Shown here in pieces: positions 54,641-63,827 of a stretch of 64,000 nt of DNA. Positions within the stretch are counted from its first letter, which is position 1, and the number at the start of each line of letters is the position of its first letter. The notes beneath the pieces were generated by a model. The model ran no database searches. It was not told the DNA's origin and was given only the letters and a program-made list of their open reading frames with translations. The DNA is from Rhizobiales bacterium 2SD (GTDB lineage Bacteria > Pseudomonadota > Alphaproteobacteria > Rhizobiales > Beijerinckiaceae), in NCBI GenBank assembly GCA_005502805.1, contig SCMY01000003.1, positions 62,001 through 126,000 of the forward strand, read 5' to 3'. Both the position numbers and the translations under genes were made by a program.

Positions 54641-55120
54641 TTGAACGAAACGTTTGCCTCCGCCCTCGATGCCTTCGACCGGGCCATCCTCGCCATCCTG
54701 CAGCAGGACAACACCACGCCGCAGCGCCAGATCGGCGAGAAGGTCAATCTCTCGGCGCCGGCGGTGCAGCGCCGCATCCGGCGGATGGAGAAGGACGGCG
54801 TCATCACCGCCAATGTCGCGATCGTCGAGCCGGCGGCGCTCGGCCATCCGATCACGCTGTTCGTCGAGGTCGAGCTGGTCAGCGAGATGGCGAAAGACAT
54901 CGACGCCGCCAAGCGTGCCTTCCTCGCCGCGCCTGAGGTGCAGCAGTGCTATTACGTCACCGGTGAGGTCGATTTCATGCTGGTCGTGCTGGTGCCGAGC
55001 ATGGCGGCGTATGAGGCGCTGACGCGGCGCCTCTTCTTTGCTGACGCCAATATCCGCAAGTTCCGCACCTTCGTCGCGATGGACCGCGTCAAGGCGGGGC
55101 TTAGCGTGCCGGTGGGGTAA
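54641..55120 (+). CDS. Lrp/AsnC-family regulator
   Basis: 159 residues from TTG 54641, with GGAG six bases upstream; an earlier in-frame TTG lacks one. HTH RQIGEKVNLSAPAVQRRIRR then MEKDGVI; the RAM domain has CYYVTGEVDFMLVVLV. Divergent 117 bp from dpaL, fitting amino-acid-responsive control of that gene. Confidence 0.9.
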   Translation: MNETFASALDAFDRAILAILQQDNTTPQRQIGEKVNLSAPAVQRRIRRMEKDGVITANVAIVEPAALGHPITLFVEVELVSEMAKDIDAAKRAFLAAPEVQQCYYVTGEVDFMLVVLVPSMAAYEALTRRLFFADANIRKFRTFVAMDRVKAGLSVPVG

Positions 55121-55251
55121 AATGCAGCCTTTCCCACAATGGTCGGGCTTGTCCCGACCATCCGCGCCTTCCTTCGAGCAGAGCAGTGTTCAAGACGTGG
55201 ATGCTCGCCACAGGGGCGAGCATGACGATCTGGAATGGCGGCGAGCATGCG

Positions 55252-56145
55252 CTACGACGTCAGCGCGCCCGCCGTCATGCCCTGGACCATGAATTTCTGC
55301 AGGAAGATGAAGGCCATCACCAAGGGCAGGCTCGCCAGCACCGAGAAGGCCATCATCGTGTTCCAGTCGGTGACGAACTCGGCCATCAGGCTGTAGATCG
55401 CCATGGTCAGCACCCGGTTCTCCCAGGATTCGATCAGCACCACCGCGAACAGGAACTCGTTCCAGGCGAGCAGGAAGGTGTAGAGCCCGGCGCCGATGAA
55501 GGCGGGATAGGACATCGGCACCAGCGTGCGGAAGATCGCGCCCAGCCGCGAGCAGCCGTCGACCATCGCCGCTTCCTCGATGTCGCGGGGAATGTTGATG
55601 AAGTAGCTGCGCAGCATCAGGATGCAGAAGGGCAGGGTGAAGGTGAGATACACGATCACCAGCGAGGTGCGGGTGTCATAGAGTCCGAGCGTGATGAAGA
55701 TCCGGAAATAGGGGATGCAGAGCAGCACCAGCGGGAACATCTGGGTGGTGATCAGGAACATCAGCACCGCGCGCTGCCCGGCGAACTTGAAGCGCGCCAG
55801 CGCATAGGCCGCCATCGCCCCGAGGATCAGCGACAGCACGGTCACCAAGAGCGAGATCACCATCGTGTTGGCGAAGACGAGAAGATAGCGCGGGCTCGCG
55901 AAGATCTTGCGGTAACCCTCCAGCGTGAACACCTGCGGCAGCCACTCCGGCGGCATCCGCATGACTTCGATGTTCGGGCGTACCGAGACCGTCAGCATCC
56001 AGGCGAGCGGGAAGAACACGATCACGATCGCGACCAGCAGCAGGACATAGGCGACGATGTTGATCAGGCGCTCGCGTCCGCGAATGCCGATCTTGCCGAG
56101 AAAGGGGCGTGTATGCGCCGCGGCGATGGGCTGGGCGACCGTCAT
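55252..56145 (-). CDS. Sugar ABC permease, MalG-type
   Basis: 297 residues, about six membrane helices (IVAYVLLLVAIVIVFFPLAW and others) and EAA loop EEAAMVDGCSRLGAIFRTLV. CUT1-family sugar permease. Overlaps the MalF-type gene by four bases; last gene of the sugar operon. Confidence 0.9.
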   Translation of the reverse strand: MTVAQPIAAAHTRPFLGKIGIRGRERLINIVAYVLLLVAIVIVFFPLAWMLTVSVRPNIEVMRMPPEWLPQVFTLEGYRKIFASPRYLLVFANTMVISLLVTVLSLILGAMAAYALARFKFAGQRAVLMFLITTQMFPLVLLCIPYFRIFITLGLYDTRTSLVIVYLTFTLPFCILMLRSYFINIPRDIEEAAMVDGCSRLGAIFRTLVPMSYPAFIGAGLYTFLLAWNEFLFAVVLIESWENRVLTMAIYSLMAEFVTDWNTMMAFSVLASLPLVMAFIFLQKFMVQGMTAGALTS

Positions 56146-57035
56146 TGCTGATTGCTCATGGTTCGGCGGACATAGATGGCGCTGACGATGAAGAGCACGA
56201 TGAACATCACGACGGCCTCGGCCGAGGCGTAGCCGAATTTCAGCTTCTGGAAGCCGTCGAAATAGATCGCCGTCGCCAGCACTTCCGAAGCGTGAGCAGG
56301 GCCGCCGCCGGTCATGACATAGACGGGGTCGAAGGCGCGGAAGGTCCAGATCGAATCGAGCAGCACGATCGTTGTGATGACGCCGCGCAGCTGCGGCAGG
56401 GTGATGTGCCAGAACTGCCGGAACAGCGAGGCGCCGTCGATCTCGGCGGCCTCATAGAGCTGCTTCGGGATCGCCTGGAGGCCGGCGAGCAGCATCACCA
56501 TGAAGAACGGGAAGGCGCGCCAGACATTCATCGCCGTCACCGAGCCGAGCGCCGTCGCGGGATCGCCGAGCCAGGAGATGGTGAAGTTGGCGTCGATGAA
56601 ACCGAGCGAGGCGAGCAGGCCGTTGAGCACGCCGAAGGGCTGCAGCATCAGCACCCAGATCATGCCGGCGACGGTCGGCGCCAGCAGCCAGGGCACGATC
56701 AGGAGGCCGCGCGCGACGGTGCGGAAGGCCGGATCGAGATTCATGTTCAGCAGCAGCGCCAGGCCGAGCCCGATCACCAGATGCAGCAGGACGCTGAAGA
56801 AGGTGAAGACGACGGTCTGCCAGAAGGCACGCCAGAACAGCGGGTCATTGGCGAGGGCGATGTAGTTGCCGAAGCCGACCCAGACCTCGCGCTGGAGGTT
56901 GCTGTCGTGGAAGCTCAGGCGCACCACGTCGATCAGCGGGTAGATCAGCAATGCGACGAGGATCAGCAGAGACGGCCACAGGAAGGACGCGGCCAGGACT
57001 TCCTCGCGGTATTTGCGTTTGAGCGTCAGCAGCAT
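56142..57035 (-). CDS. Sugar ABC permease, MalF-type
   Basis: 297 residues with six helices: SLLILVALLIYPLIDVVRLS near the start and EAA loop YEAAEIDGASLFRQFWHITL. Partner of the MalG-type permease. No ATPase gene is in the operon, so a shared MsmX-like ATPase elsewhere is expected. 113 bp after the binding-protein gene with a stem-loop in between. Confidence 0.9.
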   Translation of the reverse strand: MLLTLKRKYREEVLAASFLWPSLLILVALLIYPLIDVVRLSFHDSNLQREVWVGFGNYIALANDPLFWRAFWQTVVFTFFSVLLHLVIGLGLALLLNMNLDPAFRTVARGLLIVPWLLAPTVAGMIWVLMLQPFGVLNGLLASLGFIDANFTISWLGDPATALGSVTAMNVWRAFPFFMVMLLAGLQAIPKQLYEAAEIDGASLFRQFWHITLPQLRGVITTIVLLDSIWTFRAFDPVYVMTGGGPAHASEVLATAIYFDGFQKLKFGYASAEAVVMFIVLFIVSAIYVRRTMSNQQ

Positions 57036-57104
57036 GACTCGCCGATCGTTGCGGAGCTGGCGGCCTGCTCGGCAGGCATCCGGCTCTGAGCGAGGGGAGA
57101 GGGA

Positions 57105-57129
57105 CCGGCCGGAACAGATCTCCGGCCGG
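57105..57129 (-). other. Stem-loop between binding-protein and permease genes
   Basis: CCGGCCGGA (57105-57113) pairs with TCCGGCCGG (57121-57129) around a 7-base loop. It lies between the binding-protein stop and the permease start and probably stabilises the upstream mRNA. Confidence 0.55.
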
Positions 57130-57148
57130 GAATGATGGTGTCAGGCGA

Positions 57149-58429
57149 TCACTTCGCCGCGGCCAGGACCTTGTTCCACTCGGCCGCAGCGTCATCCAGC
57201 GCCTGCTTGGCGGTCTTCTTGCCTTGCACCGCGTTCTGGATCTCGGTGGTCATCACCTTGTTCATCTGCACGGCGTTCGGCATCGACAGGAACGGCGACT
57301 GCGCGTTCGGCTGCGCCATCTGCGTCACGAAGGCCTGGAACAGCTTGCGTTCCTTGAACCAGTCCTGGCTCGAGACGTCGGTGCGGGCCGGGAAACCGCC
57401 GGTGCCCTTCGCCCACATCTCGATGCCCTTCGGGCCCGAGAGCCACTTCATGAAGGTCCAGGCCGCGTCCTTGTCCTGCGCCTGGCTGCTGATGGTGTTG
57501 AGCGAGCCGCGCACCATCGTGCCGGTGCTCTTGCCCTTCGGCAGCGGGGCGATGTCGTAGTTGAGGTTCGGGTTGAGCTGCTTCTGGATGGCGACGCCCC
57601 AGGGCCCCTCGAACATCATCGCGACATTGCCCGAGGCGAAGTTGGCGCGCTTTTCCTTCTCGCCATTGCTCAGCACGCCCGGTACCGAGACTTTGTCCTT
57701 GTTCATCCGCTCGATGTACCACTCGATCGCGGCGACGCCCTCGGGGCTGTTGAACACGGCCTTGTTGGTCGCCGGGTCCATCAGTGTCGCGCCGCCCTGC
57801 AGCAGAAGCGGGTAGATGTCATAGGTCATGTTGGTCGGCGGCTCGGCCTGGAGCGTGCCGGTGACCGCAAACTGGCGCTTGTCGGGATTGGTCAGCTTGC
57901 GCGAATACTCGGCGAACTCGTCCCAGGTCTTCGGCGGGCCGGAGAGGCCAGCTTCCTTGAAGCGGTCGGTGTTCCAGAACAGCGCGACCGCGCCGCTCTC
58001 GATCGGCAGGTAGTACTGCTTGCCCTTCCACTTGGCGTGGAAGGTCTCGGGGATGTTCGCGAAGAACTCCTTCGGCTCCTTGGCGATGCGCGCATCGATC
58101 GGCTCGATCATGCCGAGGTCGGCGAATTCGGCGACCCAATCGACCTGGACCAGCAGCACGTCCGGCAGCTTCTTGGCCTGGTGCAGCACGATGGCGCGGT
58201 CATGGAAGCCGGTGAACGGCGAGTCGACCGGCGTCAGCTTGATGTCGGGATGGTCCTTCTCGAAGGCGGCCTTGAGCTCGCCCATGAACTTCTCGCCGAC
58301 CTCGGTGCCCTTCCACTGGCCCCAGCGGACTTCCTTCTGCTGGGCGAGGGCGAGCGTCGGCAGGCTGATCGCCGAGGCGAGCGCCATCGCCGCGAGCGTC
58401 AGCAAGGAAGACCTGCGATGCTGATCCAT
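57149..58429 (-). CDS. Sugar ABC periplasmic binding protein
   Basis: 426 residues, SBP_bac_1 type. Signal peptide MDQHRRSSLLTLAAMALASA to TLALAQ; mature chain opens KEVRWGQWKGTEVGEKFMGE. GNVAMMFEGPWG is a family hallmark. Supplies sugar to the two permeases downstream. 86 bp after the aldolase gene with an 11-bp-arm hairpin in between. Confidence 0.9.
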   Translation of the reverse strand: MDQHRRSSLLTLAAMALASAISLPTLALAQQKEVRWGQWKGTEVGEKFMGELKAAFEKDHPDIKLTPVDSPFTGFHDRAIVLHQAKKLPDVLLVQVDWVAEFADLGMIEPIDARIAKEPKEFFANIPETFHAKWKGKQYYLPIESGAVALFWNTDRFKEAGLSGPPKTWDEFAEYSRKLTNPDKRQFAVTGTLQAEPPTNMTYDIYPLLLQGGATLMDPATNKAVFNSPEGVAAIEWYIERMNKDKVSVPGVLSNGEKEKRANFASGNVAMMFEGPWGVAIQKQLNPNLNYDIAPLPKGKSTGTMVRGSLNTISSQAQDKDAAWTFMKWLSGPKGIEMWAKGTGGFPARTDVSSQDWFKERKLFQAFVTQMAQPNAQSPFLSMPNAVQMNKVMTTEIQNAVQGKKTAKQALDDAAAEWNKVLAAAK

Positions 58430-58468
58430 ATCGTTTCCTCCCGGTTGATTGTCGTTTTTTGGATTTGG

Positions 58469-58496
58469 CGGCGCGCCCGTCGTTGCGGGCGCGCCG
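58469..58496. other. GC-rich hairpin between aldolase and binding-protein genes
   Basis: CGGCGCGCCCG (58469-58479) pairs with CGGGCGCGCCG (58486-58496), 6-base loop. The T-run TTTTTT at 58455-58460 lies on the plus strand 5' to it, so it is not a canonical terminator for minus-strand transcription; more likely an mRNA processing or stability stem. Confidence 0.5.
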
Positions 58497-58515
58497 TAGG
58501 CACGAAGGTTGCGCG

Positions 58516-59922
58516 CTAGGCCGCGCGTGCCTTGCGGAGGGCGTCGGGAACCGGCGGTGCGACCTTGACCAGCGTCGTGTTCTCGTCGACCAGCTTGCTC
58601 GTCCCGCCGACATTCATCCAGGTGAACATGTTGCGGAACATCTCCTGCAACGAGGCCATGATCGCAGTCTCGGCCGCCTTCGGCATCTCCCAGAACGGCT
58701 TCTTCATCACCTTCCAGGACTTCTTGCGGGTATTGTAGAAGAACTGGGCATCGGTCTCGCCCGCCCCCTTCTCCGAGAGGTGGTTGGCGAAGGTGTAGTC
58801 CCGGATCTGGTCCTTCAGCGCCTGCGGCAAGGCCGGGTGATCGAAGATCAGGTTGTTGAAGCCGAGCGCGAGATGAACCTCGACCGCCTCGGCCTTGGGG
58901 AGCTTGGCGAGCTGCGTGCCGGGCAGGGTCGAGGCGCCGTGCTGGACCGCGCCGGCCATGTTGTAATCCTTGCGGCAGATGGTCGAGATCGTCTTCAGCA
59001 GGTCGTAGTCGACATTGACCTCGGCGAGCGTGCCATCCGGTAGCACCTTGCCGCCGTGATAGGTGCCTGAGTTGATCGAGATCTTGCTGACGATCGGCAG
59101 CTTGGCGCCGCGCTTGGCCATCTGCTCGAGATAGACCTTCATGAAGGCGCGCAGCTCTTCCGGCGTCGTGTTCTCGTGGCCGACCTCGCCGATCTCGGCG
59201 CCGAGCGAGATCGAGACGCCCTTGGGCTCGATGCCGCGCACGAACTCAGTGAAATGCGCGGTCAGCTCGGCATTGACGCGCTGCTGGTCCTCGACCGTCG
59301 CCAGCGACAGGTCGACCACCGTCGAGGCGTCGATGTCGATGCTGTACATGCCGGCCGCGATCTGCTCGCGCATGATGTTTTCGAGCTTGCGGACCTCTGC
59401 CTTGGGGTCGGCGAGATAGGCCTTGGCATTGATCTGGTCGTGGTCGGCCTGCAGGAAGACCGGGCCGACATGGCCCTCACGCAGCGCCGCTGCGAGCACC
59501 GCCGCGGCGTATTCCAGCGGCGGCTGCTGGGCGTAGAGGGCTTCGCCCACTGCCTGTTCGAAGATGAAGAGCTTGGAGTCGAGCTCCTTGCCGGCGCGGA
59601 AGACGGCGCGGCAGGTATGGTAGCTCCAGCCGCGCAGGTTCATCGCCGGCACGGTCTTGCCCGACCATTTGCCGGCGGCGCAGGCGAGATAGAGCTCCTG
59701 GATCGAGGCCGGCACGATGCCGGCGGCGTGGGCGGCCTCGCGGATCGCCCAGATCGCGACCGAGCGCGCCTCCGGCTCGGCCAGCGCTGCCGTCTCGGCC
59801 CAGCGGTCGATCATCGCATCGGGCGGGCGCTTGCTCTTGCTGAAGTTGGGCGAGGAACCGGCGAGATCGACGCCGATCGTCTTGAGGTCGTCGGTCAGCT
59901 CAGCGAGCGAGGCGCATGCCAT
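58516..59922 (-). CDS. Class II ketose-bisphosphate-aldolase-like protein, long form
   Basis: 468 residues, longer than ordinary FbaA (about 340-360). Metal-site-like motifs: FLQADHDQINAKAYLADP and, further on, GAVQHGASTLPG where Fba has HGGTG-type loops. An N-terminal extension of about 100 residues and a C-terminal tail (KKSWKVMKKPFWEMP) are extra. Probably splits a phosphorylated ketose supplied by the PfkB kinase in the same cluster, but the substrate is unknown. Heads the aldolase-SBP-permease operon. Confidence 0.75.
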   Translation of the reverse strand: MACASLAELTDDLKTIGVDLAGSSPNFSKSKRPPDAMIDRWAETAALAEPEARSVAIWAIREAAHAAGIVPASIQELYLACAAGKWSGKTVPAMNLRGWSYHTCRAVFRAGKELDSKLFIFEQAVGEALYAQQPPLEYAAAVLAAALREGHVGPVFLQADHDQINAKAYLADPKAEVRKLENIMREQIAAGMYSIDIDASTVVDLSLATVEDQQRVNAELTAHFTEFVRGIEPKGVSISLGAEIGEVGHENTTPEELRAFMKVYLEQMAKRGAKLPIVSKISINSGTYHGGKVLPDGTLAEVNVDYDLLKTISTICRKDYNMAGAVQHGASTLPGTQLAKLPKAEAVEVHLALGFNNLIFDHPALPQALKDQIRDYTFANHLSEKGAGETDAQFFYNTRKKSWKVMKKPFWEMPKAAETAIMASLQEMFRNMFTWMNVGGTSKLVDENTTLVKVAPPVPDALRKARAA

Positions 59923-60061
59923 GGGTCGTACCTTCGAAAACGGCTTCGAAACGGACAGCGCCGGCGGGCTACCGGGCTTCCGGCGAGGTGGGGGCGGAGG
60001 CCTGCCTCGTCACATTCGCAATCAATGCATGCTGTTTTCGTTATCGCAAGTGATATTGTCG

Positions 60062-60099
60062 TTTTCGCGCATTGCAGCATAAGCCATGTTGCAATGCGC
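60062..60099. promoter_or_regulatory. DeoR-type operator/hairpin upstream of the aldolase operon
   Basis: TTTTCGCGCATTGC (60062-60075) opens a 14-bp inverted repeat: GCGCATTGCAGCAT (60067-60080) against ATGTTGCAATGCGC (60086-60099), one wobble pair. The same TTTTCGC and GCGCATTGC words recur before the kinase and DeoR genes, so this is likely a DeoR site; terminator of the kinase gene is the alternative. Confidence 0.55.
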
Positions 60100-60113
60100 A
60101 ATTGGTCTGGACA

Positions 60114-61028
60114 TCAGTTCGGATGCGTTTCGCCGGTCGCCAGCAAGGCCTGGACGGCGGCGCGATCAGGCATGCCGTCCCAGCCATTGGCACGCTCGGC
60201 CTTGAGCGCCGCGACGGCGGCCGCCAGCCGTGCGGCCTCGACGGGGCTCTGGCCCTCGCAGAGGCCAAGTGCATAGGCACCATGGAAGACGTCGCCGCAG
60301 CCGGTGGTGTCCTTTGCTTCGACCTTGAAGGCGGGGACGCTGACGAGCTCGCCATCGATCAGCCAGAGGCTGCCGGCGCTGCCGCGCGTCACGGCGAAGA
60401 CCTTGCCGGGGCCGTCGGCGCAGCGCCGCAGCAGCTCCTCGACCGGGCCATCGCCGGCATAGTCGCGCAGGCCCTCGGCCGAGAAGACGATGTGGTCGGC
60501 CTTGGCGATCAGCCGGCGATTGTCTTCGGGCGCGCCGCCGTCGACATCGAGCACGCTGGGGATGCGGGCTTGATGGGCGCGATCGAGCACGATCGCTGCG
60601 CCGCCCGGCCAACGCGTATCGGCCAGCACGGCGCCCGCCTGGTCCAGCCCGTCCTGCGGCAGCACGCTCGCATTCTGCGACAGGCTGCGCCGGTTCGAGA
60701 CGATGCTGCGCTCGCCGCGCCGGTCGACCAGGACGATCGCCCGCAGCGTGCGCCCCTCCGGCAGGATCGCGACGCCGCTGCAGTCGACGCCATGACCGCG
60801 CAGCAGCCGCAGGCCGGTTTCGCCGGCGGAATCGGCGCCGACCCGGCCCCAATAGGCAGCCTGCCCGCCGAGGTGGCAGATCGCGACCGCCGCCGTCGCA
60901 GCCGGCCCGCCGAAGCGCTCGGTGTAGCCGAGCACGCCGGTCTTGATGCCGGCCGAGGGCAGGGCCTCGACCTCGAAGACCTCGTCCTGGACGAGATTGC
61001 CGACGCAGACGATCAGGCGACCGCTCAT
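60114..61028 (-). CDS. PfkB-family sugar kinase
   Basis: 304 residues from ATG 61028 (MSGRLIVCVGN); ATGs at 61043 and 61106 are alternatives, with no clear ribosome site deciding. N-terminal ribokinase glycine motif GGPAATAAVAICHLGGQAAY and the C-terminal phosphate-transfer box DTTGCGDVFHGAYALG (Asp base, anion hole). Phosphorylates a sugar or ketose, likely the cargo of the adjacent ABC importer before aldol cleavage. Separate promoter region from the aldolase unit. Confidence 0.88.
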   Translation of the reverse strand: MSGRLIVCVGNLVQDEVFEVEALPSAGIKTGVLGYTERFGGPAATAAVAICHLGGQAAYWGRVGADSAGETGLRLLRGHGVDCSGVAILPEGRTLRAIVLVDRRGERSIVSNRRSLSQNASVLPQDGLDQAGAVLADTRWPGGAAIVLDRAHQARIPSVLDVDGGAPEDNRRLIAKADHIVFSAEGLRDYAGDGPVEELLRRCADGPGKVFAVTRGSAGSLWLIDGELVSVPAFKVEAKDTTGCGDVFHGAYALGLCEGQSPVEAARLAAAVAALKAERANGWDGMPDRAAVQALLATGETHPN

Positions 61029-61197
61029 ATCTGCCGCACCCATATGGAAAGGGCGATCGATTGGATGAGGCGCGCATGGCGGGATATCCGCCGGCTCCCA
61101 GGCCACATGGTCAGCATGTTTCGTCCCGCCGGATCTCGTTTTCTGTCGTGCCGGCAGGATCCGGTTGCGCGGCAGAAGCGATGATGCCCGACGCTTT

Positions 61198-61233
61198 CAC
61201 TTTCGCAACACCATTTTCGCAAACGCGCATTGC
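61198..61233. promoter_or_regulatory. DeoR-type repeats in the kinase/deoR divergent promoter
   Basis: CACTTTCGCAA (61198-61208) and CATTTTCGCAAA (61212-61223) are direct repeats, followed by GCGCATTGC (61225-61233). TTTTCGC plus GCGCATTGC also occur at 60062-60075. TTTCG-type repeats fit GlpR/DeoR operators and suggest autoregulation. Confidence 0.55.
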
Positions 61234-61316
61234 GTGTAGAGAAGCAGCGGTCGTAGAGACTTCTCGTCAATCGGGCTATGAAGCCGGCCCGGATTCGGCT
61301 CTGAAGCAGGCCTGCC

Positions 61317-62087
61317 ATGGAACCGCTGAGCAAACGCCACGCCGACATCCTCGATATCCTCGGCAAGCGCGGCTATGTCGCGATCGAGGAGATCGTCTCG
61401 GCCTTCAACGTCACGCCGCAGACCGTGCGGCGCGATCTGCAGGACCTCGCCGACCGTGGCCTGCTGCGCCGCCATCATGGCGGAGCCAGCGCCAATCTCT
61501 CGACGGCGAACACCGACTACGGCCTTCGTGTCGTCGAGACGGCGGGCGAGAAGGCCGCGATCGCCCGCGCCGCCGCCGAGCTGGTGACGCCGGGAACCTC
61601 GCTGTTCATGACGCCCGGCACGACCATGGACGCCTTCGCCAAGGCGGTCGCCGAGCGCCGTCCGCGCGGCCTGCGCGTCGTCACCAACAGCACGGCGGCG
61701 GCGGCGATCCTCGACAAATGCCCGGAGATCTCGATCCTGATCACCGGCGGCCACTGGCTCGGGCCGAACCGCGCCTGCGGCGGCATGCATGCCGCCGCCT
61801 TCATCGAGAACTATCGCTGCGACCTGCACATGACCAGCATCGGCGGCATCGACGCGGCCGGGAACCTGCTCGAATACCGCGACGACGAGGCGGTGGTCGG
61901 GCGCACCATGCTGCGCAATGCCCGCCGCTCGGTCCTGCTCGCCGACCACACCAAGTTCAGCCGCGTCGCCATGGCGCGGCTCGCACATCTCAGCGAGATC
62001 TCGACCTTGGTGACGGACCGCCAGCCGCCGGCCGCCACTGCCCAGATGATCCGCGACGCGCGCTGCGAACTGATCGTAGCCGGCTGA
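61317..62087 (+). CDS. DeoR/GlpR-family regulator
   Basis: 256 residues. DeoR HTH: RHADILDILGKRGYVAIEEI then VTPQTVRRDLQDL and GLLRRHHGGA. The sugar-phosphate-binding domain has EKAAIARAAAELVTPGTSLF and a GIDAAGNL segment. Divergent from the kinase gene; shared operator-like words in both promoters of the cluster make it the probable repressor of the sugar operon. Confidence 0.92.
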   Translation: MEPLSKRHADILDILGKRGYVAIEEIVSAFNVTPQTVRRDLQDLADRGLLRRHHGGASANLSTANTDYGLRVVETAGEKAAIARAAAELVTPGTSLFMTPGTTMDAFAKAVAERRPRGLRVVTNSTAAAAILDKCPEISILITGGHWLGPNRACGGMHAAAFIENYRCDLHMTSIGGIDAAGNLLEYRDDEAVVGRTMLRNARRSVLLADHTKFSRVAMARLAHLSEISTLVTDRQPPAATAQMIRDARCELIVAG

Positions 62088-62102
62088 TCACGCAACGGTG
62101 AG

Positions 62103-62125
62103 CGCCGGCGCGTTGCGCGCCGGCG
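62103..62125 (+). terminator. GC-rich hairpin after the DeoR gene
   Basis: CGCCGGCGCG (62103-62112), loop TTG, CGCGCCGGCG (62116-62125), 15 bp after the deoR stop. A strong stem without a long T-run; a plausible terminator separating it from the aldo/keto reductase. Confidence 0.55.
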
Positions 62126-62227
62126 GGTTGGGCTCCTATCCTATGAGGAGGCCGCCCCGCGCCATATGGGCGTTTCCCGCCGCGGCCTCGTCAGTCGAAA
62201 AAATCCTATCGTCGAAAGAGACACGTC

Positions 62228-63274
62228 ATGCGCTATCAAACGCTTGGCCAGACCGGCCTGCTCGTCTCCGAACTGTGCCTGGGCACCATGACCTTTGGAG
62301 GCGGCGAAGCCGGCATCTGGGGCAATATCGGTCGGCTCGACCAGCAGGAGGCCGATGGGCTGGTGAAGACCGCGCTCGAGGCCGGCATCAATTTCATCGA
62401 CACCGCCAATGTCTACGCCGAGGGCAACTCCGAGCAGATCACCGGCCAGGCCCTGCGCAATCTCGGCATCAAGCGCGACGAGGTCGTCGTCGCCACCAAG
62501 GTCTATGGCCGGATGGGGCAAGGGCCGAACGGCTCCGGCGCCAGCCGCTATCACATCCTCGAACAGGCCAAGGCCAGCCTGAAGCGGCTCCAGCTCGACC
62601 ATATCGATCTCTACCAGATCCATGCCTTCGACAGCGTCACGCCGATGGAGGAGACACTGGAAGCGCTCGATGCGCTCGTCCGGCAGGGGCTGGTACGCTA
62701 TGTCGGCGTCTCCAATTGGGCGGCCTGGCAGGTCGCCAAGGCGCTCGGCATCTCCGAGCGGAAGCATCTCGCCCGCATCGCCTCGCTGCAGGCCTACTAC
62801 ACCATCGCCGGCCGCGACCTCGAGCGCGAGATCGCGCCGATGCTGCTCTCCGAGCGGGTCGGGCTGATGGTCTGGAGCCCGCTCGCCGGCGGCCTGCTCT
62901 CCGGCAAATATGATCGCCGCAACGAGCAGGGCGGCGAGGGCCGGCGCGCCAGCTTCGACTTCCCGCCGGTCGAGCGCGAGCGCGGCTATGACGTGATTGA
63001 CGCGATGCGGCCGATCGCCGAGGCGCACAAGGCCAGCGTCGCGCAGGTGGCGCTCGCCTGGCTGCTGCACCAGCCGGCCGTGACCAGCGTGATCATCGGC
63101 GCCAAGCGGCCGGAGCAACTCGCGGAGAACATTGCCGCGAGCGAGATCAGCTTCACCGCCGAAGAGCTGGCGAAGCTCGACGCGGTCAGCGCCCTGCCGA
63201 AGGAGTATCCGGGCTGGATGCTGGAGCGCCAGGGCGCCAATCGCAGCAAGCCCGATCCGCGCCGGGTGGGCTGA
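62228..63274 (+). CDS. Aldo/keto reductase
   Basis: 348 residues. AKR tetrad: Asp and Tyr in FIDTANVYAEG, Lys in VVVATKVYGR and His in IDLYQIHAFD. NADPH site VIIGAKRPEQLAENI. Opening MRYQTLGQTGLLVSELCLGT is typical of the YakC/Tas group. May reduce a sugar aldehyde, but it is 140 bp beyond deoR after a hairpin, so operon membership is unsure. Confidence 0.9.
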   Translation: MRYQTLGQTGLLVSELCLGTMTFGGGEAGIWGNIGRLDQQEADGLVKTALEAGINFIDTANVYAEGNSEQITGQALRNLGIKRDEVVVATKVYGRMGQGPNGSGASRYHILEQAKASLKRLQLDHIDLYQIHAFDSVTPMEETLEALDALVRQGLVRYVGVSNWAAWQVAKALGISERKHLARIASLQAYYTIAGRDLEREIAPMLLSERVGLMVWSPLAGGLLSGKYDRRNEQGGEGRRASFDFPPVERERGYDVIDAMRPIAEAHKASVAQVALAWLLHQPAVTSVIIGAKRPEQLAENIAASEISFTAEELAKLDAVSALPKEYPGWMLERQGANRSKPDPRRVG

Positions 63275-63278
63275 GCCG

Positions 63279-63770
63279 TCAGAAGCGGTCGCTGGCTTTG
63301 AGATAGAGGCCGGCGATCGCTTCGATGCCGGCCTGGTCGTCGGCGTCGAAACGACCGGGCTCTGGGCTGTCGAGGTCGATCACGCCGATGACCTCGCCAT
63401 CGCGGATCAGCGGCACGACCAGCTCCGAGCGCGAGGCGGCGTCACAGGCGATGTGGCCGGGGAAAGCGTGGACGTCCTCGACCAGCACCGACCCACGCCT
63501 TGCGACGGCGGTGCCGCAGACGCCACGCCCGACCGGGATGCGCACGCAGGCCGGCTTGCCCTGGAACGGGCCGAGCACCAGTTCGCCACCGCGCATCAAA
63601 TAGAACCCGGCCCAATTCAGCCGCGGCATCGCATCATAGAGCAGCGCCGACAGGTTGGCGGCGTTGGCGATCGCGTCGCGCTCGCCATGCAGCAGGCCTT
63701 CGAGCTGCTGGACGAGTTCCCTGTAGAAGTCCGGTTTGTCGCTGGCTGAGATCGTTGCCACCTGGAACAT
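63279..63770 (-). CDS. msrC: Free methionine-(R)-sulfoxide reductase (GAF domain)
   Basis: 163 residues from the second of two adjacent ATGs (63770), better spaced from GGAGG. One GAF domain with catalytic cysteines Cys75, Cys85 and Cys109 (PACVRIPVGRGVCGTA, GHIACDAASRSE), in the same spacing as fRMsr. Repairs oxidised free methionine. Convergent with the aldo/keto reductase, 4 bp apart. Confidence 0.9.
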   Translation of the reverse strand: MFQVATISASDKPDFYRELVQQLEGLLHGERDAIANAANLSALLYDAMPRLNWAGFYLMRGGELVLGPFQGKPACVRIPVGRGVCGTAVARRGSVLVEDVHAFPGHIACDAASRSELVVPLIRDGEVIGVIDLDSPEPGRFDADDQAGIEAIAGLYLKASDRF

Positions 63771-63827
63771 CATCGCCTCCGCAAAGTCGAGGCTGGATAT
63801 GCGCCGCCGGAGCGGATTTTGCGAGGG

